DNA from: Symbioplanes lichenis
Lineage (GTDB): Bacteria; Actinomycetota; Actinomycetes; Mycobacteriales; Micromonosporaceae
Length of the DNA stretch: 64,000 nucleotides
Assembly: GCF_030709675.1 (NCBI RefSeq)
Contig: NZ_JAUZQD010000010.1
Coordinates: 248,001-312,000 of the forward strand
Reading direction: 5' to 3'
In this document: piece by piece, positions 9,092 through 18,464 of the stretch
Numbering within the stretch: the stretch's first letter is position 1
Layout of the letters: every line of letters starts with the position of its first letter
Notes under the pieces: generated by a model
Told to the model about the DNA's origin: nothing
The model's database searches: none
Seen by the model: the letters and a program-made list of their open reading frames with translations, nothing else
Made by a program: the position numbers and the translations under genes

Positions 9092-10306
9092 ATGTTCACA
9101 TCGTTGCGGGCCGCCCGGGTGGCGACCTTCTCGTACTTCGCGCTCAACGGCTTCGTGCTGGGCATCTGGGTCGTGCACATCCCGGCCGTCGAGCAGCGGG
9201 CGGGCATCAGCCACGCCACCCTGGGCTGGCTGTTGCTGCTGCTCGGCGGGGGTGCGTTCGCCGGGATGCAGATCACCGGGCCGCTCACCGACCGGTTCGG
9301 GGCCCGGCTGGTCGTACCCGTCAGCGGGGTGTTCCTCAGCGCCGCCCTGGTGCTGCCCGCGCTGGCGACCGAGGCGTGGGCGCTCGGTGCCGCGCTGCTG
9401 GTACTGGGGCTGGGCAACGGCTGCCTCGACGTGAGCATGAACGCGCACGCGGTGCAGGTCGAGGCCGCCTATCGCCGGCCGGTCATGTCCGCGTTCCACG
9501 CGATGTTCTCGATCGGGGGCGTGCTCGCGTCGGTGCTGTCCGCTCGTACATTGAGCTGGGGTTGGGGTCCGGCAACCACGCTGAGCCTGGTCGCGGTGGC
9601 CGGAGTGGTCGTGGCCGTCGTGTCCTTCCCGGGCCTGCTGGCCCGTCCGCAGAACGCGCCGGCCGAGGAGGAGCCGGCGGAGCGGAAGCGCCGGCCCGTG
9701 CCGTTGCAGATCTGGGTGCTCGCCGCGCTGGCCCTCATGCTGATGCTGAGCGAGGGCGCGGCCGCCGACTGGAGCGCTTTGGCCATGCGGGACGTGCTCG
9801 GGGCGAGCCCGGCGACCGCGGCCCTCGCGTACGGCGCGTTCGCCACCGCCATGACCGCCGGCCGGTTCGTCATCGACCGGGTCGCCGCCCGCGTCGGGCC
9901 GGTCGCCGTGCTGCGCTGGGGGGCCGCGCTGGCGGCGCTGGCTCTGGTGCTGGTGGTCTGGTCACCGTCGATCCCGGTCGCGCTGGCGGGCTGGACCCTC
10001 TTCGGTGCCGGCCTGGCGGGAACGATTCCCCAGTTGTTCAGTGCGGCCGGGCACAGCGATCCGGCCGCCGCGGCCACGAACGTGTCCCGGGTGGCCGGGC
10101 TCGGATACCTCGGCATGCTGGCCGGGCCGGCCGTCATCGGCGCGCTCACCCACGTCGTGCCGCTCAACGTCGCCTTCCTGCTGCCGCTGGTCTTCTGCGC
10201 GATCGCGGCCGTCAGCGCGGGCACGTTGCGGAAAGGGGGACCCGCCGGCGTCGCTCGGGGGCACGGGACGCCGGCGGGGGTCGGCGAGGGCTACCAGCCC
10301 AGATAG
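9092..10306 (+). CDS. MFS transporter (fucose-permease/YbjJ-like)
   Basis: 404 residues from ATG 9092, placed 7 nt after the TATGTT -10 box. About 12 hydrophobic helices span the protein, with the loop-2 motif GPLTDRFGARLVVP and the motif LGNGCLDVSMNAHAVQVE typical of the YbjJ/fucose-permease branch of MFS. It is predicted to move a small sugar-like or metabolite substrate across the inner membrane; the substrate is unknown. The C-terminal ~25 residues are Gly/Arg-rich and overlap the end of the convergent penicillin-binding protein gene by 16 bp. Regulation by the adjacent DeoR protein is likely. Confidence 0.88.
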   Translation: MFTSLRAARVATFSYFALNGFVLGIWVVHIPAVEQRAGISHATLGWLLLLLGGGAFAGMQITGPLTDRFGARLVVPVSGVFLSAALVLPALATEAWALGAALLVLGLGNGCLDVSMNAHAVQVEAAYRRPVMSAFHAMFSIGGVLASVLSARTLSWGWGPATTLSLVAVAGVVVAVVSFPGLLARPQNAPAEEEPAERKRRPVPLQIWVLAALALMLMLSEGAAADWSALAMRDVLGASPATAALAYGAFATAMTAGRFVIDRVAARVGPVAVLRWGAALAALALVLVVWSPSIPVALAGWTLFGAGLAGTIPQLFSAAGHSDPAAAATNVSRVAGLGYLGMLAGPAVIGALTHVVPLNVAFLLPLVFCAIAAVSAGTLRKGGPAGVARGHGTPAGVGEGYQPR

Positions 10307-13056
10307 CTGCGGGTCAGCGCGGCGACGTGCTCCACGACCGCGATGCCGTCCTGCTGACTCGCGTGGCCGTGGGAGAGGACCGAGATCGACACGTCGGTCT
10401 TCTCCCCGGTGATGCGGCCGGTGCTGTTGATGATCCAGCGGTTGTCCTCCTCGGCGCGGGCCAGCCAGCCGTTCTTGAGCGCGACCTGCTCGCCGTCAAG
10501 GGCGGCGGCGCTGACACCCCAGGTCTGGTCGGCGTTGACCGACGCCATGAGACCCAGCAGGTACTCGCGTGAGGTCTTGTCGAGCGGGCTGCCGGCGTCG
10601 CGCAGGGCGAGCAGCATCCGGGTCTGGTCCTTCGCCGTGGTGCCGCTCAGCCCGGACGACGCGGCCGGGGTGGTGTCGTGCAGCCCGAACTGGTCCAGGG
10701 CAGCGCTGAGACCGTCGGCGCCGCCGACCGCCGCGTACATCTTCTTCGCCGCGTTGTTGTCGCTGGCCACGATCATCTTGCGGGCCCGGGTGCGCTCGGT
10801 GGCGCTCAGGGCCGGGCCCTGGAGGAGCCGCGCGGCCAGGACCTCGACCTTGATGACGCTCGCCGCCAGGAACTCGCGGTCGCCCCGGTAGTCGTACCGG
10901 CGGCCGGTCTTGCTGTCGACGACCGCGACGCTGAAGTCCGGCACCGTGCCCGCGTAGTCCTCGAGGGCGGCGGTCAGCCGGCCGACGCGCTGCGACCAGG
11001 ATCCGGTTGCCTTCGACTTGTCGACCTGGTCGCCGCGGCGGGGTCCCGGGAAGACGACATTGGGTCCACCGGCCTTCTTGAAGGCGATCAGGCTCTCCGG
11101 CGACATCGTCGCGAGCGGCTCGGCGCGGGCGGCGCGACCGACGTTCGCGGCGGGAGCGAGGGGTTCGGGCGTGGCGCCGCGCAAGGCGCGGGCCATAAAG
11201 GCTTTCCAGATGTCGTACGGCATCCCGTCGCCATTGATCGCCTTGCCGTCCTCGGTCCGGATCGCGCCCGGCTTGTCCCGCCCGACCCAGGTGACCGCGG
11301 CGAGCCCGTCGGCCCAGCCGGCCGTCCAGGCGTCGGAGGTGTCCGTGGTGTCGCCCCACTGCTGGGTGCCCGTCTTCGCGGCGGCCTGCACCCCCGGGAC
11401 CTCGCCGTCGTGCTCGACGACCTTGGCCAGCACGGCGCCCATGTCCGCGGCCACCTCACGGGACAGCACGCGCGACGACTCGCCCTCGTGTTCGTAGAGC
11501 GGAGTGCCGTCGGCGCGCGTGACGGAGTCGGTGAAGTAGCGGTCGGTGCGCCGGCCCCCGCCGGCCAGGGTCGCGTAGGCGGTGGCCAGGTCGGCCGGGG
11601 CGACCGGATAGCGGCCCAGCGCGATGTCCGACCGGGTCCGGCCGGGCTGGGGCTCGCCCTTGAGGTCCACGAGCGTGTCCTGCTCGCCGTACTGCTCGGG
11701 GACGCCCAGCCGATGGGCCAGATCCGCGACGGTCCCCGCCCCGATCTGCTCGGCCAGCGCGTAGAACGGCGTGTTGAGCGAGTGCACCATCGCCGTGTCG
11801 AGTGAGCACATCGGACACTGCAGGTTGTCCTGGTTGTAGAGCGGTGCGCCGCCGCGATCCTTGAAGAGCCGGGGCGAACTGCCGTCGTAGAACGAACTGA
11901 AACCGATGCCCCGTTCCTCGGCCGCGGCGAGCACGATCGGCTTGAACGTGGACGCGGGCGGCCGGGGCGCCAGCGCGTCGTCGAAGTAGCCGCTGCCACG
12001 GTTGCCGCCGTAGTAGGCCCGGACGGCCCCGCTGGCCGGGTCGACGGCCACCAGCGCGGTCCGCAGCTCCTCCGGCTGGCCGCGCAGGGCGTCGCCGATG
12101 CTGCTCGTGGCCGCGGCCTGGGCGGTCGCGTCGATCGTGGTGCGGATCTGCAGCCCGCCGGTGCGGATCTGCTGACGGCTGATGCCCGCCGCCGCCAGCT
12201 CGCTCTCGACCCGGTCCGTGATGAGCCCGGCCGGCCCGCCGACGGTGCTCGCGGTGACGGACTTCGAGGCGACCTCCGGGTACGGCTGGGTCAGCTCGGC
12301 GGCCGGCAGCCAGCCCGCGTCGGCCATCGCGCGCAGGATCCACTTCCACCGGTTCTGGGCCCACTTCAGGTCGACGGCCGGGTCGCCGATCGTCGGGTCC
12401 TTCACCATCGCGGCGAGGACGGCGCCCTGGCCGGCGGTCAGCTTGTCGACGCCCGTACCGAAGAAAGCGCGCGCGGCGGCCTCGATGCCGTAAGCGCCGC
12501 GCCCGAAATAGATGGTGTTCAGGTAGCGTTCGAGGATCTCGTCCTTGCTGAATTTGTGCTCCACCTTGAGCGCGAGCGCGGCTTCCTTGGCCTTGCGGCT
12601 GACGGTGCGCTCCTGCGTGAGGTACGCGTTCCGCACGTACTGCTGCGTGATGGTGGACGCGCCCTGCCCGTCGTCGTGGGCGATGTTGCTCCACAGCGCG
12701 CGCAGCAGGCCGCGCACCGAGACGCCGGAGTGGTCGTAGAAGCCGCGATCCTCGGCCGCCAGGAAGGCCCGCCGCACGGGTACGGGCACCTTGGCCAGCG
12801 GCACGTCGGTGCGATCGGTCGTGCCCACCCGCGCGAGCACCGTGCGCCCGTCGCGGTAATAGACGACGGAAGCCTGCGGGGGCACCGGATCCGGCGGCAG
12901 GTCGACGCCGAGGACGTAGCCGGCGGCGGCGACACCGAGCGCGAGGGAGGTCGCCGCGAGGGCAGCCACCGTCCGCCGGATCCACCGTGGCACCCGCAGC
13001 CACCATGTCGGCGCTCCGGGGATCCAATTCGGCCGCGTCGGTCTCCATCCGGGCAT
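10291..13056 (-). CDS. Class A penicillin-binding protein fused to a C-terminal beta-lactamase-like domain
   Basis: 921 residues from ATG 13056, which has an AAGGGA ribosome site 9 nt upstream; a longer frame to 13149 has none. One N-terminal TM helix anchors it. The GT51 glycosyltransferase has EDRGFYDHSG, GQGASTITQQYVRN and ERYLNTIYFGRGAYGIEAAA. The transpeptidase carries S369-T-F-K372, an SLN motif and K561-T-G-T. After the usual end of a class A PBP come about 230 more residues with a second complete serine penicillin-recognising set: S733-V-I-K736, S765-D-N767 and K861-N-G863. The first two domains polymerise and cross-link peptidoglycan outside the membrane. The third resembles class A beta-lactamase or a DD-peptidase. 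Confidence 0.88.
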   Translation of the reverse strand: MPGWRPTRPNWIPGAPTWWLRVPRWIRRTVAALAATSLALGVAAAGYVLGVDLPPDPVPPQASVVYYRDGRTVLARVGTTDRTDVPLAKVPVPVRRAFLAAEDRGFYDHSGVSVRGLLRALWSNIAHDDGQGASTITQQYVRNAYLTQERTVSRKAKEAALALKVEHKFSKDEILERYLNTIYFGRGAYGIEAAARAFFGTGVDKLTAGQGAVLAAMVKDPTIGDPAVDLKWAQNRWKWILRAMADAGWLPAAELTQPYPEVASKSVTASTVGGPAGLITDRVESELAAAGISRQQIRTGGLQIRTTIDATAQAAATSSIGDALRGQPEELRTALVAVDPASGAVRAYYGGNRGSGYFDDALAPRPPASTFKPIVLAAAEERGIGFSSFYDGSSPRLFKDRGGAPLYNQDNLQCPMCSLDTAMVHSLNTPFYALAEQIGAGTVADLAHRLGVPEQYGEQDTLVDLKGEPQPGRTRSDIALGRYPVAPADLATAYATLAGGGRRTDRYFTDSVTRADGTPLYEHEGESSRVLSREVAADMGAVLAKVVEHDGEVPGVQAAAKTGTQQWGDTTDTSDAWTAGWADGLAAVTWVGRDKPGAIRTEDGKAINGDGMPYDIWKAFMARALRGATPEPLAPAANVGRAARAEPLATMSPESLIAFKKAGGPNVVFPGPRRGDQVDKSKATGSWSQRVGRLTAALEDYAGTVPDFSVAVVDSKTGRRYDYRGDREFLAASVIKVEVLAARLLQGPALSATERTRARKMIVASDNNAAKKMYAAVGGADGLSAALDQFGLHDTTPAASSGLSGTTAKDQTRMLLALRDAGSPLDKTSREYLLGLMASVNADQTWGVSAAALDGEQVALKNGWLARAEEDNRWIINSTGRITGEKTDVSISVLSHGHASQQDGIAVVEHVAALTRSYLGW

Positions 13057-13224
13057 CCGTGCGTGTCCCTTCGCCGGGGGCGAGCGCCGGACCGCGCTCG
13101 ACGGCTTGACGCCTCCCGGAAGGCGGCAGGTTGCAACGAAACGGAACAAATTCGGAGCGCGATCGGCGAATTACGGAGCAGAAGGTGTCACGGTGTGGCC
13201 GCTTCACCGGGCACGATGGGGCGC

Positions 13225-14208
13225 ATGCCGAAGACCTCCGCGCGCCTGCTCGCCCTGTTGTCGCTGCTGCAGGCCCGCCGGGACTGGCCCGGCACGGCGC
13301 TGGCCGATCGGCTCGACATCAGCCTGCGTACGGTCCGGCGTGACGTGGACCGCCTGCGCGAGCTCGGGTATCCCATCGCGGCGATCAAGGGTCCCGACGG
13401 CGGGTACCGGCTGAGCGCCGGCACCGAGCTGCCGCCCCTGCTCTTCGACGACGACCAGGCGGTGGCCCTCAGCGTCGCCCTGCAGATCGCGGCCACCACC
13501 CCCGGCAACGGCATCGCGGAGGCCGCCGCCCGCGCGCTGACCACGGTTCGCCAGGTCATGCCCGCCCGCCTCCGCAACCGGATCAACGCCCTGCGGGTCA
13601 CCGTGGTCGAGCGCCCGACGACCCGGCCCGCTACGCCGGTCGACGGATCGCTGCTGCTGGCCGTGGGCGCTGCCGTCCACGCGCAGGAGGTGCTCCGGTT
13701 CGACTACGGCGCCGAGTCCGACCGGCCGCCGCGCCGGGCCGAGCCGCATCACCTGGTCACCTGGGACGGCCGCTGGTACCTGGTCGCGTGGGACCTCGAC
13801 CGCGCGGACTGGCGCGTCTTCCGGGTCGACCGCATGCTGCTGCGGACGCCGAACGGCCCGCGCTTCACGCCCCGGGAGCTGCCCGCGCCGGACGTGGCCA
13901 CCTATGTCGCCGGGAAGTTCCGTGGGTCGTCGGAGGGATCCCGCTGGCCGTGCGAGGGCGTCGTCGTCCTGGACAAGCCGGCGGCGACGGTCGCGCTCTA
14001 CACCGCCGACGGCATCGTGGAGGAGCTCGGCCCGGACCGGTGCCGGCTCACCCTCGGCTCCTGGTCGTGGCCGGGGCTGGCCGCCGCGATCGGCCGCTTC
14101 GACGCCGACATCGAGGTCGAGGGGCCGCCCGAGCTGAGCGCCGCCTTCGCCCTGCTCGCCACCCGCTACTCCCGCGCGGCGGGCTCGTCGGCCGGGCCGA
14201 ACACCTGA
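13225..14208 (+). CDS. HTH and WYL-domain transcriptional regulator (YafY type)
   Basis: 327 residues from ATG 13225. The N-terminal winged HTH reads WPGTALADRLDISLRTVRRD, followed by the WYL domain with the WYLVAWDLDRADWRVFRVDR stretch and a C-terminal WCX-type extension. WYL proteins sense small ligands or nucleic acids and regulate nearby genes. It is divergent from the penicillin-binding protein gene and convergent with the sensor kinase gene, so its target is not evident. The 3' end, including the stop codon, lies in a 25-nt near copy of the 3' end of the neighbouring kinase gene. Confidence 0.88.
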   Translation: MPKTSARLLALLSLLQARRDWPGTALADRLDISLRTVRRDVDRLRELGYPIAAIKGPDGGYRLSAGTELPPLLFDDDQAVALSVALQIAATTPGNGIAEAAARALTTVRQVMPARLRNRINALRVTVVERPTTRPATPVDGSLLLAVGAAVHAQEVLRFDYGAESDRPPRRAEPHHLVTWDGRWYLVAWDLDRADWRVFRVDRMLLRTPNGPRFTPRELPAPDVATYVAGKFRGSSEGSRWPCEGVVVLDKPAATVALYTADGIVEELGPDRCRLTLGSWSWPGLAAAIGRFDADIEVEGPPELSAAFALLATRYSRAAGSSAGPNT

Positions 14209-14269
14209 GCCGGAATGTCGGCGGCCACGCTACTCCGGCGCTTCGCCGAAGACCTGAACCGGAATGTCG
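14196..14269. repeat. 25-nt near-identical direct repeat copying a gene 3' end
   Basis: Copies at 14196-14220 and 14245-14269 match at 23 of 25 positions, 49 bp apart. The second encodes the histidine kinase tail (IPVQVFGE, minus strand). The first supplies the last codons and stop of the WYL regulator on the plus strand. A tandem duplication of the kinase 3' end that became the end of its convergent neighbour would explain it. Confidence 0.85.
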
Positions 14270-15966
14270 ACGGTGAAAGTGGAACCGATTCCCGGAGTGC
14301 TCAGCGCGGTGACGTCGCCGCCGTGGGCGCGGGCGAGCTGGCGGGCGATGGCGAGCCCGAGGCCGCTGCCGCCGGTGGCCCGGGTACGGGAGGTGTCGGC
14401 GCGCCAGAAGCGGTCGAACACCTTCGGGAGGTCTTCGGCGCTGATGCCCGTACCTGTATCGGTGACGGCGATGCGCAGACGCGACTCCCGTACGCTCAGG
14501 TCGACGGTGACCGAGCCGCCGGGCGGGGTGTGGCGGACGGCGTTCGAGACGAGGTTGCCGACGATCTGGCGCAGCCGCACGGGATCCACCGTCACCTCGG
14601 GGTCGCCGGACGCGTGCAGGGCCAGGGTGACGGCGGCGGTGCGGTGGGCGTCGAGGACCTGCTCGAGGAGGTCCTTCACATATGTGGGGGAGGGGTGCAC
14701 CCGCAGGTTGCCCGCCTCCGCCGCGGCGAGGTCGCGCAGGTCGTCGACCACGTGGTGCAGCAGGACGGCCTCCTCCACCAGCAGGTCGAGCACCTCGGCA
14801 TCGACCGGGACAGCCCCGTCGCGGGCGGTCTCCAGCCACGTGCGGATGGTGGTGAGCGGGGTGCGCAGCTCGTGGGCGATGTCGTTCACCATGGCCTGGC
14901 GCTGACGTTCCACCGCTTGGCGGCGCTCGGCGAGGTCGTTGAAAGCGGTTGCCAGATAACCGATCTCGTCGCGGGTGGTCACCGGGACGGCCTGCTGCGA
15001 CTCGACGGGGCGGCGGGCGGCGGCGGTCAGCACGCGCAGGGGCCGGACCAGGCGCAGCCCGGCGACGACGGTGACCGCGCAGGCCACGACCAGCACGGCG
15101 GCGGCGGTGGCGACGATGCGCAACCGGTTGCCAGGCGAGAGGTCGACGGACGGCGCCGGGACGGCCTGGCCGGTGACGAAGAGCAGGGCGGGCGGGGCCA
15201 CGTACGGCTGGAGCTGGGCCCGGCGGGCCTCGTCGAGGCACATCTGGCTGCTGCCGTCCGTCTCGCCGGCGACGGTGAACTGCGGCGTGACCTTCACCGG
15301 GCCACCACACTCGGCCATCCGCGCGGACAGATCTTGCAGCGGCTCGCGTTCGGAGGCGACGGGCGTGGCGAGCTCCCGGGCGGGGCAGCTGGCTTGGATC
15401 CCGGCGCTGATCTGGCGCACGGTGGGGCGGCCGCTCGGTGTGTCGACGACCTCGGCCTGGATCCCGTACGCGGACAGGCAGTCGATCTGGTCCTCGGCGG
15501 CCTGGCGGAGCGCCCGCCGTTCGTCGCCGGTGAGCCGGTAGGGGCCGACGGCGCGCGGATCGATGCGGCCGCCGGAGACGCGCGCGATGCCGGGGTCGAG
15601 GAACAGCGGGTCGACCGTGGCGGTGGGCACCTCGGACACCGCGACGGCGTCGGCCGCGTCCGGGCTGGAGCCGGCGATGAGCGTACGGCCGGGGGTCGTC
15701 AGCGCGATCCGGCTGCGCGTGAGCTCCCCGAGCCGGGTGATCTTGCTGCCCGCCCCGTCCCACGAGTCGTGCGTCGCCGCGTACTCGATGAGCGCGTCGT
15801 AGATGTCGGTGTCCGCGGACAGCGTCCGGCTCTGCTCGTGCGTGACGGCCCGCTTGGTGAGCTGGACCGAGAGCCAGGCGGTGGCGGCGATCGCGCACAG
15901 GGCGATGAGCAACGACGCGGCGAGCAGTCGCGTCAGCAGGCTGCGGTGCAGCGGCACGGCGTTCAT
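14230..15966 (-). CDS. Sensor histidine kinase (HAMP, HisKA, HATPase)
   Basis: 578 residues from ATG 15966, overlapping the response regulator stop by 4 bp (ATGA). There is a TM helix at about 10-32, an extracytoplasmic sensor of ~230 residues with several cysteines, and a second TM at about 275-300. HAMP follows, then the phospho-acceptor helix with H365 in NDIAHELRTPLTTIRTWLE. The N box is NLVSNAVRHTPPG, with G boxes DTGTGISAEDLPKVFDRFW and GGSGLGLAI. It autophosphorylates and passes phosphate to the regulator encoded just upstream. The divergent export operon is its likely target, and a cell-envelope stress or peptide ligand is a reasonable guess. Confidence 0.92.
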   Translation of the reverse strand: MNAVPLHRSLLTRLLAASLLIALCAIAATAWLSVQLTKRAVTHEQSRTLSADTDIYDALIEYAATHDSWDGAGSKITRLGELTRSRIALTTPGRTLIAGSSPDAADAVAVSEVPTATVDPLFLDPGIARVSGGRIDPRAVGPYRLTGDERRALRQAAEDQIDCLSAYGIQAEVVDTPSGRPTVRQISAGIQASCPARELATPVASEREPLQDLSARMAECGGPVKVTPQFTVAGETDGSSQMCLDEARRAQLQPYVAPPALLFVTGQAVPAPSVDLSPGNRLRIVATAAAVLVVACAVTVVAGLRLVRPLRVLTAAARRPVESQQAVPVTTRDEIGYLATAFNDLAERRQAVERQRQAMVNDIAHELRTPLTTIRTWLETARDGAVPVDAEVLDLLVEEAVLLHHVVDDLRDLAAAEAGNLRVHPSPTYVKDLLEQVLDAHRTAAVTLALHASGDPEVTVDPVRLRQIVGNLVSNAVRHTPPGGSVTVDLSVRESRLRIAVTDTGTGISAEDLPKVFDRFWRADTSRTRATGGSGLGLAIARQLARAHGGDVTALSTPGIGSTFTVDIPVQVFGEAPE

Positions 15967-16643
15967 CCGGCGCCGGCCATTTTGTATCCGACGCCGTAGA
16001 CGGTCAGCAGCAGAACGGGACGCCGTGGATTCGGTTCCAGTTTGCGGCGCAGATTGGAGATGTGCGTGTCGATGGTGCGTTCCGTCGACTCCTTGCCGCC
16101 GCCGCTGGTCTGTTCGAGCAAGGCGGCCCGGGTGAACACTCGCTCGGGCCGGCGCATCATCGCCACCAGGATCGCGAACTCGTCGGGCGTGCACTCGACG
16201 AGCCGGTCGCCGGCGCGCACCTCGCGGGTGTCCAGCGCGACGGTCACGGGACCGGCGCGGAGGAGGTCGACGGCGACGGGCCGGGTCCGGCGCAGCAACG
16301 TCTGGATCCGGGCCAGCAGCTCGCGAGGCCGGTAGGGCTTGGTGAGGTAGTCGTCCGCGCCCTGCGCCAGACCCAGCAGCAGGTCGTCCTCGCTGGTCCG
16401 GGCGGTGAGCATGAGCACCGGGACGGCCGACTCGCGGCGCAGGATCCCGCACAGCTCGATCCCGTCCAGGCCGGGCAGCATCACATCCAGCAGGACGAGA
16501 TCGGGACGAACACGGCGGGCGGTGGCGAGCGCCGTGGGACCGTCGTGGGCGACCGTGGCGCGATGCCCGGCCGACTCCAGACAGCGGCGCAGGATCTCGG
16601 CGTGCTTGACGTCGTCCTCGGCGACCAGAACATGGGCTGACAC
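15963..16643 (-). CDS. OmpR/PhoB-family response regulator
   Basis: 226 residues from GTG 16643. That start is supported by the promoter TTGTCA-N16-TATAGT whose -10 box ends 7 nt upstream, implying leaderless mRNA. The receiver domain has the acidic pair EDD, phospho-acceptor Asp in [10 protein letters not shown], and the conserved Thr and Lys ([22 protein letters not shown]). The C-terminal winged-helix DNA-binding domain ends [17 protein letters not shown] and VYGVGYKM. It is co-transcribed and translationally coupled with the kinase gene. The palindrome between it and the divergent export operon is a plausible binding site. Confidence 0.93.
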   Translation of the reverse strand: MSAHVLVAEDDVKHAEILRRCLESAGHRATVAHDGPTALATARRVRPDLVLLDVMLPGLDGIELCGILRRESAVPVLMLTARTSEDDLLLGLAQGADDYLTKPYRPRELLARIQTLLRRTRPVAVDLLRAGPVTVALDTREVRAGDRLVECTPDEFAILVAMMRRPERVFTRAALLEQTSGGGKESTERTIDTHISNLRRKLEPNPRRPVLLLTVYGVGYKMAGAG

Positions 16644-16650
16644 CCGGCCG

Positions 16651-16688
16651 ACTATAGGAGCCCCGGCCACCCTGACAACTTCTTGTCA
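16651..16688 (-). promoter_or_regulatory. Response-regulator promoter with TGACAA/TTGTCA dyad
   Basis: The dyad TGACAA-CTTC-TTGTCA occupies 16673-16688. On the minus strand its left arm reads TTGTCA and acts as the -35 box, with TATAGT (complement of 16651-16656) as the -10 box after a 16-bp spacer. The same dyad lies upstream of the divergent adaptor gene at 16711, so one bound protein could affect both directions. Confidence 0.65.
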
Positions 16689-16710
16689 ATCGGTCGGCAG
16701 GATCCTCGGC

Positions 16711-17784
16711 GTGCTCAAACAAGTGTCGGTCGCGGTTGTCGTGCTCGCCGCCGCGGGGGCGACCGCCGTGGTGCTGACCAGGGACGCTCGCGCGCAGAAG
16801 ACGCCGGGGGCCGAGCGGATCGCGGTCGAGACGGTCGAGATCACCAAGGGCGACCTGTCGACGAGCAGCTCGCTCACCGGCACCCTCGGGTACGGCGCCG
16901 CGCGGGTGGTCAAGGGGGCCGCCGCCGGGGTCGTCACGTGGCTGCCCAAGACCGGCAAGGTGGTCAAACGGGGCGGGGTGCTCTATCGCGTGAACGATGC
17001 GCCGGTTCCCCTTTTTCTCGGCAGCCCGCCGCTTTATCGCCCGCTCGCGGCCAAGGACACCGTGGGGCGCGACGTCGCCATGGTGAACCGGAACCTCAAG
17101 GCGCTCGGCTATGCCACGGGCGTGCAGCCCCGGACGGCCGGCCCGCTCGGGAAAGAGGTCCGGAAAGGCGAGGACGTGCTGACGGACAGCCTGCTCAAGG
17201 CGATCAAGCGCTGGCAGCGGGACACCGGGCTGCCCGAGGACGGCAAGCTCGAGGTCGGCGACGTGGCGGTGCTGCCCGCTGCCGTCCGGGTGGAATCGGT
17301 TTCGGCCGTTCCCGGCGACGCCGCCGCGGGCGAGCTGATGACGGTCACGCCGACGAAGAAGGTCGTCACGGTCCCGGCGTCGCCGGGCGCGGCCGGGTCG
17401 CTCGGCGAGGACGACAAGGTCGGGCTGCGGATGCCCGACGGCACCGAGTCCACCGGCCGGATCAGCGCGATCGCGACCGTGGCGCAGCCGGGCGACGATC
17501 CGGGCGCGCAGCAGCAGGTGGCGGTCACGGTGACGATGGACGACCCCGAGGCGGCGGGGCGGCTCGACGGCGGCAGCATCGAGGTGCGCGTACCGGGGGA
17601 GAGCCGCAAGGGCGTGCTGACCGTGCCGGTGAACGCTTTGCTCGCGTTGCAGGAAGGCGGTTATGCCCTGCAGTTGCCGGACGGCCGCCTGGTGCAAGCG
17701 GAAACCGGTCTCTTCGCCCAGGGCATGGTCGAGGTGTCCGGCGCCGGGCTGCGCGCGGGCCTGCGGGTGGTGACCACCTCATGA
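16711..17784 (+). CDS. Export-system periplasmic adaptor with peptidoglycan-binding-like domain (HlyD/MacA type)
   Basis: 357 residues from GTG 16711. An N-terminal TM anchor ([18 protein letters not shown]) is followed by the adaptor barrel ([40 protein letters not shown]). A peptidoglycan-binding helix bundle ([20 protein letters not shown]) is inserted, as in many actinobacterial MacA-like proteins. The C-terminal part closes the membrane-proximal domain. It should link the ABC permease to the cell wall side during export. The stop overlaps the ATG of the ATPase gene (ATGA at 17781). Confidence 0.85.
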   Translation: MLKQVSVAVVVLAAAGATAVVLTRDARAQKTPGAERIAVETVEITKGDLSTSSSLTGTLGYGAARVVKGAAAGVVTWLPKTGKVVKRGGVLYRVNDAPVPLFLGSPPLYRPLAAKDTVGRDVAMVNRNLKALGYATGVQPRTAGPLGKEVRKGEDVLTDSLLKAIKRWQRDTGLPEDGKLEVGDVAVLPAAVRVESVSAVPGDAAAGELMTVTPTKKVVTVPASPGAAGSLGEDDKVGLRMPDGTESTGRISAIATVAQPGDDPGAQQQVAVTVTMDDPEAAGRLDGGSIEVRVPGESRKGVLTVPVNALLALQEGGYALQLPDGRLVQAETGLFAQGMVEVSGAGLRAGLRVVTTS

Positions 17785-18464
17785 CGAGCGTGCTGACCCT
17801 GCGCGACGTCGGCCGCACCTATCCCGGCGGCGTCACGGCCCTCGACGCCGTCTCGCTCACCATCGGGCGCGGCGAGCTGGTCGCCATCGTCGGGCCGTCC
17901 GGGTCCGGCAAGTCGACCCTGCTGAGCATCATGGGGACGCTCGACCGGCCCACCCGGGGCACGGTCGAGCTGGCCGGGCAGGACGCGGGCCGGCTGCGCG
18001 ACCGCCGCCTGTCCGCACTGCGCGGCCGGTGGCTCGGCTTCGTCTTCCAGCAGTTCCATCTGACCGACGGCATGACCGCGGTGGAGAACGTCAGCACCGG
18101 GCTGCTCTACGCCGGGGTGCCGCGGCGGCGCCGGCGGGCGATGGCGGAAACCGCTCTGGAACGCGTCGGGCTCGCGCACCGCGTCACCCATCGGCCGCAC
18201 GAGCTCTCCGGCGGCGAACGGCAACGGGTCGCCATCGCCCGCGCGATCGTCAACGAGCCCGCCCTGCTGCTCGCCGACGAGCCGACCGGGGCGCTGGACA
18301 CCGCGAACGGCCGGGCGGTGCTCGACCTCTTCACGCGGCTGCACGCCGAGGGATCGACGATCGCGATCATCACGCATGACCGGGACATCGCGGCCCGGCT
18401 GCCCCGGCAGGTGGAGATGCGCGACGGGCGGGTCGTCGCGGACACCGTACGGGCGCGCTCGTGA
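17781..18464 (+). CDS. ABC transporter ATPase, MacB/LolD type
   Basis: 227 residues. All ABC motifs are present: Walker [11 protein letters not shown] loop FVFQQFHL, signature [14 protein letters not shown], Walker [14 protein letters not shown] and the switch His in IITHDRD. This branch powers MacB-type mechanotransmission rather than classic solute pumping. Both ends overlap neighbours by 4 bp (ATGA with the adaptor, GTGA with the permease), so the three proteins are translationally coupled and act as one complex at the cytoplasmic membrane. Confidence 0.95.
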   Translation: MTSVLTLRDVGRTYPGGVTALDAVSLTIGRGELVAIVGPSGSGKSTLLSIMGTLDRPTRGTVELAGQDAGRLRDRRLSALRGRWLGFVFQQFHLTDGMTAVENVSTGLLYAGVPRRRRRAMAETALERVGLAHRVTHRPHELSGGERQRVAIARAIVNEPALLLADEPTGALDTANGRAVLDLFTRLHAEGSTIAIITHDRDIAARLPRQVEMRDGRVVADTVRARS

